Origin: JALZKA01 sp033856515
GTDB taxonomy: Bacteria; Actinomycetota; Thermoleophilia; Solirubrobacterales; 70-9
Reading direction: 5' to 3'
DNA: 64,000 nucleotides
Assembly: GCA_033856515.1 (NCBI GenBank)
Contig: JAWVEY010000001.1
Coordinates: 31,310 to 95,309, forward strand
The position numbers and the translations under genes are program-made. This document shows positions 24,871 through 32,626 of the stretch, piece by piece (position 1 is the first letter of the stretch; each line of letters opens with the position of its first letter). The notes below the pieces were generated by a model that searched no databases, was not told where the DNA came from, and was given only the letters and a program-made list of their open reading frames with translations.

Positions 24871-24909
24871 TTTGTGAGATTCGTTACGAAAACTTGTGAA
24901 TTTCGTTAC
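24871..24909 (-). promoter_or_regulatory. Tandem 17-base direct repeats in the promoter of the secreted metalloprotease gene
   Basis: On the minus strand GTAACGAAATTCACAAG and GTAACGAATCTCACAAA (14 of 17 identical) lie 22 bases apart, about two helical turns, starting 20 bases before the ATG at 24850. The spacing on one face of DNA suggests cooperative binding of a regulator. The block is unusually AT-rich for this genome. Confidence 0.6.
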
Positions 24910-24922
24910 TTAAAACTCTGGG

Positions 24923-25534
24923 CTAGTCGAGCGCCACTGCGCGGACCGAGCGCACGAACAGCTCTCGAGCTTGGTCGAGCTCGGGCGTCTCACCGCGTTC
25001 GATGCGCTCGAGTGTGAGCCCCTCGAGCCCTGCGATCAGAAGCGTCGTAACCGCCCCGACATGGCCTTCCGCCACGGGCGGGTTCGCCTCGAGCAGGACG
25101 CGAGAGACGACGCTGCGCCAGGCTGCCTTGATCTCGCGCAGGACGTCGCGGATATCCGAGTCGACAACGGAGACGGCGTTCAGGTCGAAGTAGACGCGGG
25201 GGAGGCGCTCGTCGCGCTCGATCAGCCTCCATAGGGCGTCAGCCGCGCCCGAAACGATGGCCTCGACCGTCGTTGCACCCTCGAGCCCGTCGAGCACCTC
25301 GCGGGTGATCTCCTCGCCGAGCTCGCGGCCCGCGGCCGCAATGAGACCGTCCTTCGAACCGAAGTGGTAGGAGATGAGCGCCTTCGACTCGCCCGACGCA
25401 GCCGCGACCTTGGCGAACGTGAGCCCGGCGAACCCGGACTCCTTCAAGACCTCCAGGGAGCCCTCGAGGATGCGCTCGCGCGCGCCTGTCGACGGGCGGC
25501 CGGGACCGGCCCGAGCTGTCGCCGCCGCTTCCAC
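24923..25534 (-). CDS. TetR family transcriptional regulator
   Basis: 203 residues. GARERILEGSLEVLKESGFAG, LTFAKVAAASGESKALISYHF and GSKDGLIAAAG form the N-terminal TetR helix-turn-helix (about residues 18-65). The C-terminal ligand domain is all-helical and not assignable. GTG start at 25534. It lies nine bases downstream of the R2lox-like gene on the same strand, so the two are co-transcribed and the regulator probably controls that operon, perhaps through the dyad at the promoter 26564-26592. Confidence 0.88.
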   Translation of the reverse strand: MEAAATARAGPGRPSTGARERILEGSLEVLKESGFAGLTFAKVAAASGESKALISYHFGSKDGLIAAAGRELGEEITREVLDGLEGATTVEAIVSGAADALWRLIERDERLPRVYFDLNAVSVVDSDIRDVLREIKAAWRSVVSRVLLEANPPVAEGHVGAVTTLLIAGLEGLTLERIERGETPELDQARELFVRSVRAVALD

Positions 25535-25543
25535 GCCCTGGCC

Positions 25544-26521
25544 TCAGGCGGCTGCCGGCTCGCCCAGCATCGCCGGGTCGAGGCCCATCGCCGCGAGCTT
25601 CTTCGAAAGCGCCTTGGTGGCGTACTCGAAGATCTCGGACGAGTGGTAAAAGGGCGTCTGGAAGTCGTACGGGTCGTCGACCCACGGCGGCACGAACACG
25701 AGGGGTGCCACCGGCAGGCACTCCTTGAGCGTGTCGATCACGATCTCGGCGTTCTTCTGATCGTCCTTGATCGCGTCGGCGAGAAACTTGACGCCGAAGC
25801 CGACATGTCGCGACTCGTCGCGGTTTACGGCCGTGAAGCCCTGGACGAAGCCGGGGAACCAGCCGTTGTCCTTCATCGACTTGATCATGAATCGGGCCGC
25901 TGTGAGGGCGAGCATGCCCTCGATGACGACCATGTAGACGGTCACGCCGCGGACAAGGGCGGGGAAGTCCGACGGGTCCTTGCGGAGGTCCTCGGCGCAC
26001 TCGTGGAGGATCCCATCGAACATCGTTTCCCAGTCCTTGTTGACGACGTAGCGATGCATGTTGAGCTGCTCCGCGATGCCCTCGGGGTCCGAGTCGAAGA
26101 CCTCGCGGTAAAAGCGGTCCCAGAACACGACGTGCTTCGCCTCGTCCGAGATCTGCGTGGTGAGGAAGAGCTGCGCCTCCTTGTCGGGCGTCGCGATTGC
26201 AAACGGGAGGAGTTCGACGGTCACCCGGTCCTCGGCGATGAAGAATTGCGAGAAGCCGAATGAGAGAAACTTCCGCTCCTCCTCGGTGAACATGTCCGGG
26301 TCCTCCCACTGCCGCCGGTCCTCGGTGAAGTCGAAGTCCTCGGTGGACCAGTGCTGGCGCTGCCAGCGCATGATCAGCTTCTCGTAGGAGGGGGCCGCCT
26401 CGACGATCCGGTCGAGGCCCGCCATGACCTTGTCGATGTCGCCGTCCAGCAGGACGGAGAGGGCGTCGTCCTCTGATTCGACGTCGCCGTTCTGCGCTTG
26501 GGTGCTCACGGTGTCGCTCAC
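25544..26521 (-). CDS. R2-like ligand-binding oxidase (Mn/Fe, R2lox-type ferritin-like protein)
   Basis: 325 residues. Metal ligands are Glu97 (AEDRVTVELLP), Glu127 and His130 (DEAKH), Glu201 (VVIEGM), and Glu236 and His239 (DESRH). Val100 is three after the first Glu and Tyr196 is five before Glu201, the positions of the Val-Tyr ether cross-link residues in R2lox (Rv0233 Val71 and Tyr162). This favours R2lox over a ribonucleotide reductase beta subunit. R2lox binds a long-chain fatty-acid-like ligand and has a Mn/Fe centre. GTG start with GAAAGG upstream; the next gene is its TetR regulator. Confidence 0.8.
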   Translation of the reverse strand: MSDTVSTQAQNGDVESEDDALSVLLDGDIDKVMAGLDRIVEAAPSYEKLIMRWQRQHWSTEDFDFTEDRRQWEDPDMFTEEERKFLSFGFSQFFIAEDRVTVELLPFAIATPDKEAQLFLTTQISDEAKHVVFWDRFYREVFDSDPEGIAEQLNMHRYVVNKDWETMFDGILHECAEDLRKDPSDFPALVRGVTVYMVVIEGMLALTAARFMIKSMKDNGWFPGFVQGFTAVNRDESRHVGFGVKFLADAIKDDQKNAEIVIDTLKECLPVAPLVFVPPWVDDPYDFQTPFYHSSEIFEYATKALSKKLAAMGLDPAMLGEPAAA

Positions 26522-26563
26522 GTTAATGCCTTTCAGATGGGGTACGGGTGATCTGCGTCGTAT

Positions 26564-26592
26564 TATTTACCATACGATCAATAAATAGTCAA
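26564..26592 (-). promoter_or_regulatory. Promoter of the R2lox-tetR operon with overlapping dyad
   Basis: On the minus strand TTGACT (26592-26587) is 17 bases from TAAATA (26569-26564), a good sigma-70-type match. Between and around them TTTA and TAAA half-sites are arranged about a central CG, an imperfect dyad that could be a TetR operator. The AT-richness stands out. The start codon is about 43 bases beyond the -10. Confidence 0.6.
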
Positions 26593-26620
26593 GCCAGGCT
26601 GGTGATCTAGTCTCCCGCGC

Positions 26621-27154
26621 GTGAGTGAGGCGCCCCGGGGTGAGGAGCGGATCAACGCGGCTGAGCGCCACGAACGGCTCGCTGCTGACGAGCGTGCGCA
26701 GCGGCTCATCGGGACCGTCCACGGCACCATCGTCAGTGCCAGCGTCCTGGCGGTCTCCGGCGGAGTGTCGAGCACGCTAGAGGCTGCGGAGGCTGGCCTG
26801 TACGTCCTGGCCACCGTCGTCGTGTTCTGGATAGCTCACGGGTGGGGGCACGCCCTCGGCTTCCGCGCCGCGGGTATGCCTGAGCACGGTTTCTTCAAAT
26901 GCCTCCGCGACCAGCTCCCAATCCTCGAATCGGTAATTCCTCCGCTCGTGGCGATGGGATTGGCTGAGGCATTTGGGGCGTCCGCCGACGCCGCGATCGA
27001 CTTTGCGATCTGGGTCTGCGTCGGCCAACTAGGGCTGCTCGGGGTGGGGGTCGCCCGCCGCGAGGGCCTGCCGCCGCACCGAGTCCTGACGACTGCACTC
27101 GGTTGCGCGGGCCTTGGTCTCGTAATGGTCGCCCTCAAGGCGATCGTCCACTGA
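26621..27154 (+). CDS. Hypothetical integral membrane protein
   Basis: 177 residues. A charged N-terminus (ERINAAERHERLAADERAQ) precedes four likely membrane helices: TIVSASVLAVSGGV, GLYVLATVVVFWIAHGWGH, LESVIPPLVAMGLAEAFG and IWVCVGQLGLLGVGV, with a final VLTTALGCAGLGLVMVALKA. The HGWGHALG segment has histidines next to the membrane. I do not recognise the family. GTG start at 26621. It is divergent from the R2lox operon and 76 bases before glyA. Confidence 0.62.
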   Translation: MSEAPRGEERINAAERHERLAADERAQRLIGTVHGTIVSASVLAVSGGVSSTLEAAEAGLYVLATVVVFWIAHGWGHALGFRAAGMPEHGFFKCLRDQLPILESVIPPLVAMGLAEAFGASADAAIDFAIWVCVGQLGLLGVGVARREGLPPHRVLTTALGCAGLGLVMVALKAIVH

Positions 27155-27230
27155 TCGCAGCCGTGCCAAGCCGCCGCGTAACGTGTAAACCTGATCCTTC
27201 GCCGCGATACCGAGCCACCAGGAGCCCTGC

Positions 27231-28514
27231 ATGACCGAACTTCCCGACGACTTCCAGACCGCGCCTCTCGCCGAGGTCGATCCCGAGATCGCTCAGGTCC
27301 TCGACCGCGAGCTGGCGCGCCAGCAGGGGACGCTCGAGATGATCGCCTCCGAGAACTTCGTGCCGCAGGCCGTGCTTGACGCCGCCGGCTCGGTGCTGAC
27401 GAACAAGTACGCCGAGGGCTACCCCGGCCGCCGCTACTACGGCGGCTGCGAGGAGGTGGACGTCGGCGAGCAGCTCGCGATCGACCGGGCGAAGTCGCTC
27501 TTCGGTGCCGAGCACGCCAACGTCCAGCCCCACGCTGGCGCTCAGGCCAACAACGCGGTTTACATGGCGCTGCTCGACCCCGGCGACAAGATCATGGGGC
27601 TGAAGCTCGACCACGGCGGCCACCTCACTCACGGGATGAAGCTGAACGTCTCGGGCAAGCTCTACGACGTCGTCGCCTATGGCGTCTCGAAGGACGACTA
27701 CCGGATCGACATGGACGAGGTCCAGCGGGTCGCAGAGGAGGAGCGCCCGAAGCTGATCATCACCGGCTGGTCCGCCTACTCGCGCCAGCTCGACTTCGCG
27801 CGCTTCCGCGAGATCGCCGATTCCGTTGGCGCGAAGCTCATGTGCGACATGGCGCACTTCGCCGGGCTCGTCGCCGCGGGCGAGCATCCCAACCCCGTCG
27901 AGCAGTGCGACGTGGTCACGACCACGGTCCACAAGACGCTCTGCGGGCCCCGGTCCGGCCTGATCCTCTGCAAGGAGGAGCTGCAGAAGGACATCGACCG
28001 CTCGATCTTCCCCGGCCAGCAGGGCGGTCCGCTCATGCACATCATCGCCGCGAAGGCGGTGGCGCTCCGGATCGCCGCGACCGAGCCTTTCCGTGAGCGC
28101 CAGCGCCAGACGGTCGCGAACGCGCGCGCGTTCGCCGACTCTCTGATCGAGGGCGGCGTCGAGGTCCTCACCGGTGGCACGGACACGCATCTGGTCCTGG
28201 TCGACCTCAACCCGACCGGGCTCGACGGCAAGGAGGGCGAGGACCGGCTCGACGAAGTCGGCATCACGGTCAACCGCAACGCCATCCCGTTCGACGAGCG
28301 CCCGCCGATGAACCCCTCCGGCCTACGGATCGGGACGCCTGCCCTGACGACCCGTGGCTTGGGCGAGGACGACATGCGCGAGATCGCCGAAGTGATCGCG
28401 ATCGCGCTCTCGGATCGGTTCGAGGCCGAGAAGGACTCCCTCTCGGAGCGGACCAAGGTCCTGATGGACCGCTACCCGCTCTATCCGCAGCTCTCGCCGA
28501 TCGCCGCGGCGTAA
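27231..28514 (+). CDS. glyA: Serine hydroxymethyltransferase
   Basis: 427 residues, full length. ASENFVPQAVLDAAGS, YPGRRYYGGCEEVD and LDHGGHLTHG are conserved. The PLP Lys is Lys235 in TTTVHKTLCGPR. It converts serine and tetrahydrofolate to glycine and 5,10-methylene-tetrahydrofolate. ATG with AGGAG upstream. No glycine or tetrahydrofolate riboswitch is evident in the 76-base leader. Position between rpiB and the ATP synthase operon is ancestral (also in Bacillus). Confidence 0.97.
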   Translation: MTELPDDFQTAPLAEVDPEIAQVLDRELARQQGTLEMIASENFVPQAVLDAAGSVLTNKYAEGYPGRRYYGGCEEVDVGEQLAIDRAKSLFGAEHANVQPHAGAQANNAVYMALLDPGDKIMGLKLDHGGHLTHGMKLNVSGKLYDVVAYGVSKDDYRIDMDEVQRVAEEERPKLIITGWSAYSRQLDFARFREIADSVGAKLMCDMAHFAGLVAAGEHPNPVEQCDVVTTTVHKTLCGPRSGLILCKEELQKDIDRSIFPGQQGGPLMHIIAAKAVALRIAATEPFRERQRQTVANARAFADSLIEGGVEVLTGGTDTHLVLVDLNPTGLDGKEGEDRLDEVGITVNRNAIPFDERPPMNPSGLRIGTPALTTRGLGEDDMREIAEVIAIALSDRFEAEKDSLSERTKVLMDRYPLYPQLSPIAAA

Positions 28515-28549
28515 CGCGCTCAGTCCAGACCCCAAACTAGGCTCACGCC

Positions 28550-29587
28550 ATGCGCGTCTGGGCCGATTGCACCGCTGCCGCGCATCCGCTCGTCCTGAGG
28601 CCGATCGTCGAGCGCCTGCGCGAGCGCGGGCACGAGGTCGAAATCACCACGCGCGAGTACGGCCAGACGGTCGGGATCCTCGAGCGCCTCGGCCTCGAGC
28701 ACACCGTCGTGGGGCGCCATGGCGGCGGGTCCATGGTGCGCAAGGGATCGGCGCTGGCCGGCCGCAGCGCGCAGCTGACCCGCTGGGCGCGCCCGAAGCA
28801 CTTCGACCTCTCGGTCGCCCACGGGTCGGTCGACCTGGCCGTGGTTTCCAAGACGCTCCGCATCCCGTCAGCGCAGATGCAGGACTACGAGCACGCCGGG
28901 CTACAGCGAAAGCTCGCGTGGAAAGCTGCGCGCCGGGTCCTGGTGCCGGACGCGATCCCCGTCGAGGCGATGGTCGAGGCCGGCGCGGCGGAGGAGAAGC
29001 TCGTGCGCTACCCCGGCCTCAAGGAGGACTACTACCTGGCGGACTTCGAGCCGTCGCCGCGGGTCCTCTCCGACCTGGGCCTGCCCGAGCTCGGGATCTC
29101 CTCGGACCGGATGGACGACCGAGTGCTCGTCGTAGTGCGCCCGCCGCCCGAGACGTCCGAGTACCACGCCCAGAACGACCTGTACGAGGGTGTGCTCGAC
29201 CGCCTCGCAGACGCCGAGGCGGCGATCGCAGTCCTGATCCCGCGCACAGACGCGCAGCGCGCCGAGGCTGAGGGGCGGGCGGACCCGAGCCTCGTCGTAC
29301 CGGCCGAGGCGATCGACGCGCAGAGCCTGATCGCCTACGCGGACCTGGTGGTGTCGGCGGGAGGGACGATGAACCGCGAGGCGGTGGCTCTGGGAACTCC
29401 CGTCCGGACGATCTTCACGGGCGAACTCGGCGCCGTCGATGCGAAGCTCATGGCTGACGGGCTTCTGTTGCCTCTCGACAACCCGGCCGGCCTCGAGCTC
29501 TCCAAGCGCACTTCGCCGGCAGGCGTTCAAAATCCCCGCGATGCCTCATTCCTCGTCGACGGGATCCTCGGAGCCGTGGAGGCCTAA
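28550..29587 (+). CDS. DUF354 family protein (glycosyltransferase-like fold)
   Basis: 345 residues. MRVWADCTAAAHPLVLRPIV and RERGHEVEITTREYGQTV open a Rossmann-like domain, and YADLVVSAGGTMNREAVALG with a GTP-VRT-F loop resembles the donor site of GT-B glycosyltransferases. DUF354 proteins are mostly found in polysaccharide or lipid-linked sugar loci; activity is not proven. It sits seven bases before the WecA-like gene, so a joint role in cell-envelope glycan synthesis is likely (inference). Confidence 0.8.
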   Translation: MRVWADCTAAAHPLVLRPIVERLRERGHEVEITTREYGQTVGILERLGLEHTVVGRHGGGSMVRKGSALAGRSAQLTRWARPKHFDLSVAHGSVDLAVVSKTLRIPSAQMQDYEHAGLQRKLAWKAARRVLVPDAIPVEAMVEAGAAEEKLVRYPGLKEDYYLADFEPSPRVLSDLGLPELGISSDRMDDRVLVVVRPPPETSEYHAQNDLYEGVLDRLADAEAAIAVLIPRTDAQRAEAEGRADPSLVVPAEAIDAQSLIAYADLVVSAGGTMNREAVALGTPVRTIFTGELGAVDAKLMADGLLLPLDNPAGLELSKRTSPAGVQNPRDASFLVDGILGAVEA

Positions 29588-29593
29588 AGCCAG

Positions 29594-30880
29594 ATGCTGA
29601 TCGACGCCGTGCCGGACACCATCGACGCGGTCTACGCGTTCCTCGTCGCAGGGGTCCTCGCCCTGCTCCTGGTTCCCGCATCGGAGTGGATCGCGCGGCG
29701 GATCGGCGCGATCGACGTGCCGAACGAGCGCAGCCTCCACATCACGCCGACGCCGAAGCTGGGAGGGCTCGCCATCCTGGTTGGGGTCCTTGTCGCGGGG
29801 ATCCTGTTCCTGCCGATGGGCGACGGGCTGCGCGGCGAACAGACGCGCGCGATCCTCGTGGGAGCGGTGGCGATTGCCGCCGTCGGGGTCATCGACGACG
29901 TCTTCGATCTCCACGCCGCGATCAAGCTCACCGGCCAGATCGGGGCGACCATCATCCCGGTCTCCGCTGGTGTGGCGGTGACGAATTTCACGCTTCCGTT
30001 CCTCGGCGGCGTCGATCCGGCAAGCGTCGACGTGGTCGGCTCGATCGACCTCGGGGAGGTGCTCACCGTCCTTGGCATCGTCGCCATCGTGAACATCATC
30101 AACCTCACCGACGGGGTGGATGGTCTCGCCGCGGGTGTCTGCGTGATCTCGGCCGCAACCCTCTCCGTGATCGCCCTCTCGCTGGACCGCAACCCCGCGG
30201 GCGTCCTGGCCGCGCTGACCGCGGGGGCTGCGCTGGGCTTCCTTCGCCACGGCTTTCCTCCCGCGTCGAGCTTCATGGGGGACACGGGATCGAACCTCCT
30301 CGGCTACCTCCTGGGCTGTATCGCGATCCAGGGGGCCCTCAAGACGAACGCGGTCGTCGCCCTGTTCTTGCCCATGATCGTCCTGATGGTCCCGATCCTG
30401 GACACAGGCTTCGTCGTCGCCAAGCGGATCAAATACCGGCGGCCGATCTACGAGGCCGACCGCTCTCACTTTCACCATCGCATGGCGAACCTGGGCTTTT
30501 CGCAGCGCCGGACGCTCGCCTACCTCTACGGCTGGGCGCTTGTCATGGCCGGCCTCGCGCTCGCGCTTCGCTTCGTTCCCTACTCCGACGACCACGGCAA
30601 CTTCAACACCGGGTGGACCGCACTCATGGTCGTTTTCATGCTCATCGCGCTGGCGGCGAGCGTCTACCTGATCTACGTCTTGGAGATCCTCAAGCTCCGA
30701 GGGATCCGCTCGCGGCAGCTCGCCGCTGCGAGGCCCGGAGGGGTCCCCGACGCCGAGGTGGACGAGGGGGTGGCGCGCGAGCTCGAGACGGGCAGCTTCG
30801 CCGCGATCGACCCCGACACGGGCGAGTTCCGCGAGCTGAATCCGGAGACGGGCGAGTTCGAGGCTCTGCCGCCTCCCTGA
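29594..30880 (+). CDS. WecA/MraY-family undecaprenyl-phosphate sugar-1-phosphate transferase
   Basis: 428 residues with about ten membrane helices. DVPNERSLHITPTPKLGG, VIDDVFDLHA (Asp-rich catalytic loop), NLTDGVDGLAAG and SFMGDTGSNLLGY are the polyprenyl-phosphate transferase motifs, and RSHFHHRMANLGFS is the cytoplasmic HxH-type sugar-recognition loop. It probably transfers GlcNAc-1-P to undecaprenyl phosphate. The cytoplasmic tail ends in near-repeats (TGSFAAIDPD, TGEFRELNPE, TGEFEALPPP) of about ten residues. In actinobacteria this gene normally precedes the atp operon, as here. Confidence 0.93.
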   Translation: MLIDAVPDTIDAVYAFLVAGVLALLLVPASEWIARRIGAIDVPNERSLHITPTPKLGGLAILVGVLVAGILFLPMGDGLRGEQTRAILVGAVAIAAVGVIDDVFDLHAAIKLTGQIGATIIPVSAGVAVTNFTLPFLGGVDPASVDVVGSIDLGEVLTVLGIVAIVNIINLTDGVDGLAAGVCVISAATLSVIALSLDRNPAGVLAALTAGAALGFLRHGFPPASSFMGDTGSNLLGYLLGCIAIQGALKTNAVVALFLPMIVLMVPILDTGFVVAKRIKYRRPIYEADRSHFHHRMANLGFSQRRTLAYLYGWALVMAGLALALRFVPYSDDHGNFNTGWTALMVVFMLIALAASVYLIYVLEILKLRGIRSRQLAAARPGGVPDAEVDEGVARELETGSFAAIDPDTGEFRELNPETGEFEALPPP

Positions 30881-30886
30881 CCTAGC

Positions 30887-30923
30887 GTCACAAAGGTGTT
30901 ACAAGCGCCTAAGGTGACAAGCG
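30887..30923 (+). promoter_or_regulatory. Promoter region of the ATP synthase operon with GTNACAA repeats
   Basis: GTCACA (30887-30892), a 17-base spacer and TAAGGT (30910-30915) form a plausible promoter. It is overlaid by three direct motifs: GTCACAAAGG (30887), GTTACAAGCG (30898) and GTGACAAGCG (30914). The 166-base gap 30881-31046 holds nothing else that I can identify. Confidence 0.42.
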
Positions 30924-31046
30924 TTATTGGATATATTCGTCGTGGCCGCACCGGCTCGGCGCAAGGCGCCCCCCGGAGCGGCTATCTCCTTCTTTTGAGC
31001 CACAAAGTCCACCTGTAAGTGTCTTCTCCAACCCCCTCCGACTCGG

Positions 31047-31244
31047 ATGAGTCAAGAACCCCCCACGAGGATGGATGCCGCCACCGCCGGCATGGCTCTG
31101 GTCGGGGCGATGGTGGGATGCGGAGCGGTCGGGCTAGGGCTCGGTTCGCTGGTTGGACTCGCGGTTCCATTGGGGCTGCTCGGACTGTTCGTCGGAATCG
31201 TCGGGGGCATGGTCCTTGTCCACGCTCGCTTTAAGCGGATCTGA
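31047..31244 (+). CDS. atpZ: AtpZ/AtpI-type small membrane protein of the ATP synthase operon
   Basis: 65 residues with two hydrophobic helices (GMALVGAMVGCGAVGLGLGS and VPLGLLGLFVGIVGGMVLV). Size, position as first gene before atpI and atpB and the helix-hairpin pattern match AtpZ-type proteins, which with AtpI have been linked to Mg/Ca transport and c-ring assembly. ATG at 31047 (MSQEPPTRMD). Confidence 0.7.
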   Translation: MSQEPPTRMDAATAGMALVGAMVGCGAVGLGLGSLVGLAVPLGLLGLFVGIVGGMVLVHARFKRI

Positions 31245-31266
31245 GCGGGCCGGCGCGGGAGCTTCG

Positions 31267-31629
31267 GTGATCCTCCGCTATCTGGACCTGATCCTGCTCG
31301 CCGTTGCGCTGCCGGTGTTCATCGCGGCCGATTGGCCGATGCTCGGCTACGCGGTTGCCGCGGGCGCCTGGATCGCCCAGCGCCTTGCCCTCGCATATGC
31401 GAACGCGCGCATCGCGCGGAGCATTGCCGCCGGCAATCGCCGCGACGCCTTCCGCACGAAGGCGATCTCGTCGATGGGCCGCGTCTGGCTCGTCTCGATC
31501 GCGGTTCTCCTCATCGGGCTCTTCGCCGACCGTGAAGACGGCTTGGCGGCTGCGCTTCTCGTCACCGCGCTCTTCACGATCCAACTCCTGTCGCAAGCGC
31601 TGACCAGTGGAGGCGAGGCATCCGCATGA
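31267..31629 (+). CDS. atpI: AtpI-like ATP synthase accessory membrane protein
   Basis: 120 residues from a GTG at 31267. Four hydrophobic segments: LDLILLAVALPVFIAADWP, MLGYAVAAGAWIAQRLALA, VWLVSIAVLLIGLF and AALLVTALFTIQLLSQAL. It is not strongly conserved in sequence, but its place directly before atpB and its size fit AtpI/UncI, the assembly factor for the c-ring. The stop overlaps the atpB start (ATGA). Confidence 0.65.
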   Translation: MILRYLDLILLAVALPVFIAADWPMLGYAVAAGAWIAQRLALAYANARIARSIAAGNRRDAFRTKAISSMGRVWLVSIAVLLIGLFADREDGLAAALLVTALFTIQLLSQALTSGGEASA

Positions 31630-32534
31630 GCCGCAAGGCGAAGATCTTCATTGGCCTCGGCCTCTACCTGGTGATTCTGGTCGTGCTCGTTCTCGTCGTC
31701 GGCTCCGACGGCAAGAACGACGAGTTCCAACCCCAGAACGAGTTCTTCCTCGAGCCCTGGATCACGATCGACATCGGGGGCATCGACTTCTCGATCAACA
31801 AGGCCGTCCTGTACCTCATCCTCGCCAGCGGGGCCACGATCGGCGTGATGACGTTCATCGCCAATCGGATGCAGCGCGAGCCGAACAAGACCCAGATCGC
31901 GGTCGAGCTCGCCTACGACCTCACGCGAAACAACATCGCCGGGGACAACCTCGACGAGAAGATGACCCTCAGGTGGTTCCCGTTCCTGGCCACGCTCTTC
32001 TTCTTCATCTGGTTCTCGAACATGATCGGCTACCTGCCGTTGCCGACCAACACCGAGCACACGATCGACATCTTCGGACTCAACGTTCCGACTTTCGCCC
32101 TTTACGCCGCGACCGCGAACCTTTCCATCCCGTTGGTCCTGACCCTGGTCGTCTGGGTCTCCTACCACGTCGAAGGCATCCGGGCCAAGGGATTCTTCCC
32201 CTATCTCGCCAGCTGGCTGCCCCCGGGGATCGAGAACATGAACATCTTCGCCAAGGCGTTCTTCTTCGGGATCGAGGCGATCTCGCACGTCGCGCGCCTG
32301 ATCTCCCTGTCGGTGCGGCTCTTCGCCAACATCCTGGCCGGGCACTTGCTGCTGCTGTTCATGGGGGGTGGTCTCGCTGTCCTGCTCGGTGTCGCAGCGC
32401 TCGGCCTCATCACCCTGCCCCTGGCCTTCCTCTTCTTCCTGCTGGAGCTCGGCCTGATCGCCACGCTTCAGGCCTTCATCTTCACCACCCTGACCGCCAT
32501 CTACCTCGGCGGCGCAACGTCACAAAGCCACTAA
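31626..32534 (+). CDS. atpB: ATP synthase F0 subunit a
   Basis: 302 residues, membrane. HVARLISLSVRLFANILAGH carries the essential Arg facing the c-ring Glu; GYLPLPTNTEHTIDIF and LATLQAFIFTTLTAIYLG are family landmarks. It forms the proton half-channels. ATG overlaps the atpI stop. The 92 bases after it are AT-rich and contain a palindrome before atpE. Confidence 0.95.
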   Translation: MSRKAKIFIGLGLYLVILVVLVLVVGSDGKNDEFQPQNEFFLEPWITIDIGGIDFSINKAVLYLILASGATIGVMTFIANRMQREPNKTQIAVELAYDLTRNNIAGDNLDEKMTLRWFPFLATLFFFIWFSNMIGYLPLPTNTEHTIDIFGLNVPTFALYAATANLSIPLVLTLVVWVSYHVEGIRAKGFFPYLASWLPPGIENMNIFAKAFFFGIEAISHVARLISLSVRLFANILAGHLLLLFMGGGLAVLLGVAALGLITLPLAFLFFLLELGLIATLQAFIFTTLTAIYLGGATSQSH

Positions 32535-32590
32535 TGAAGCGGCAAACCGGATATTCCTCACACAAGTAACACTTTGATACTAAGTAGACT

Positions 32591-32607
32591 ACATACAGAC
32601 TGTATGT
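32591..32607. promoter_or_regulatory. Perfect palindrome between atpB and atpE
   Basis: ACATACAG-A-CTGTATGT is an 8-base inverted repeat with a one-base centre, ending seven bases before the strong atpE Shine-Dalgarno AAAAGGAG (32615-32622). In RNA it can form only a tight stem; as DNA it looks like a dimeric regulator site. It may serve differential expression of the c subunit, which is needed in about ten copies. Confidence 0.6.
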
Positions 32608-32626
32608 CCAAGAGAAAAGGAGCAAC

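Noticed and set aside
27155..27230. Glycine or tetrahydrofolate riboswitch before glyA
   Set aside because: The gap is only 76 bases and shows no recognisable aptamer core.
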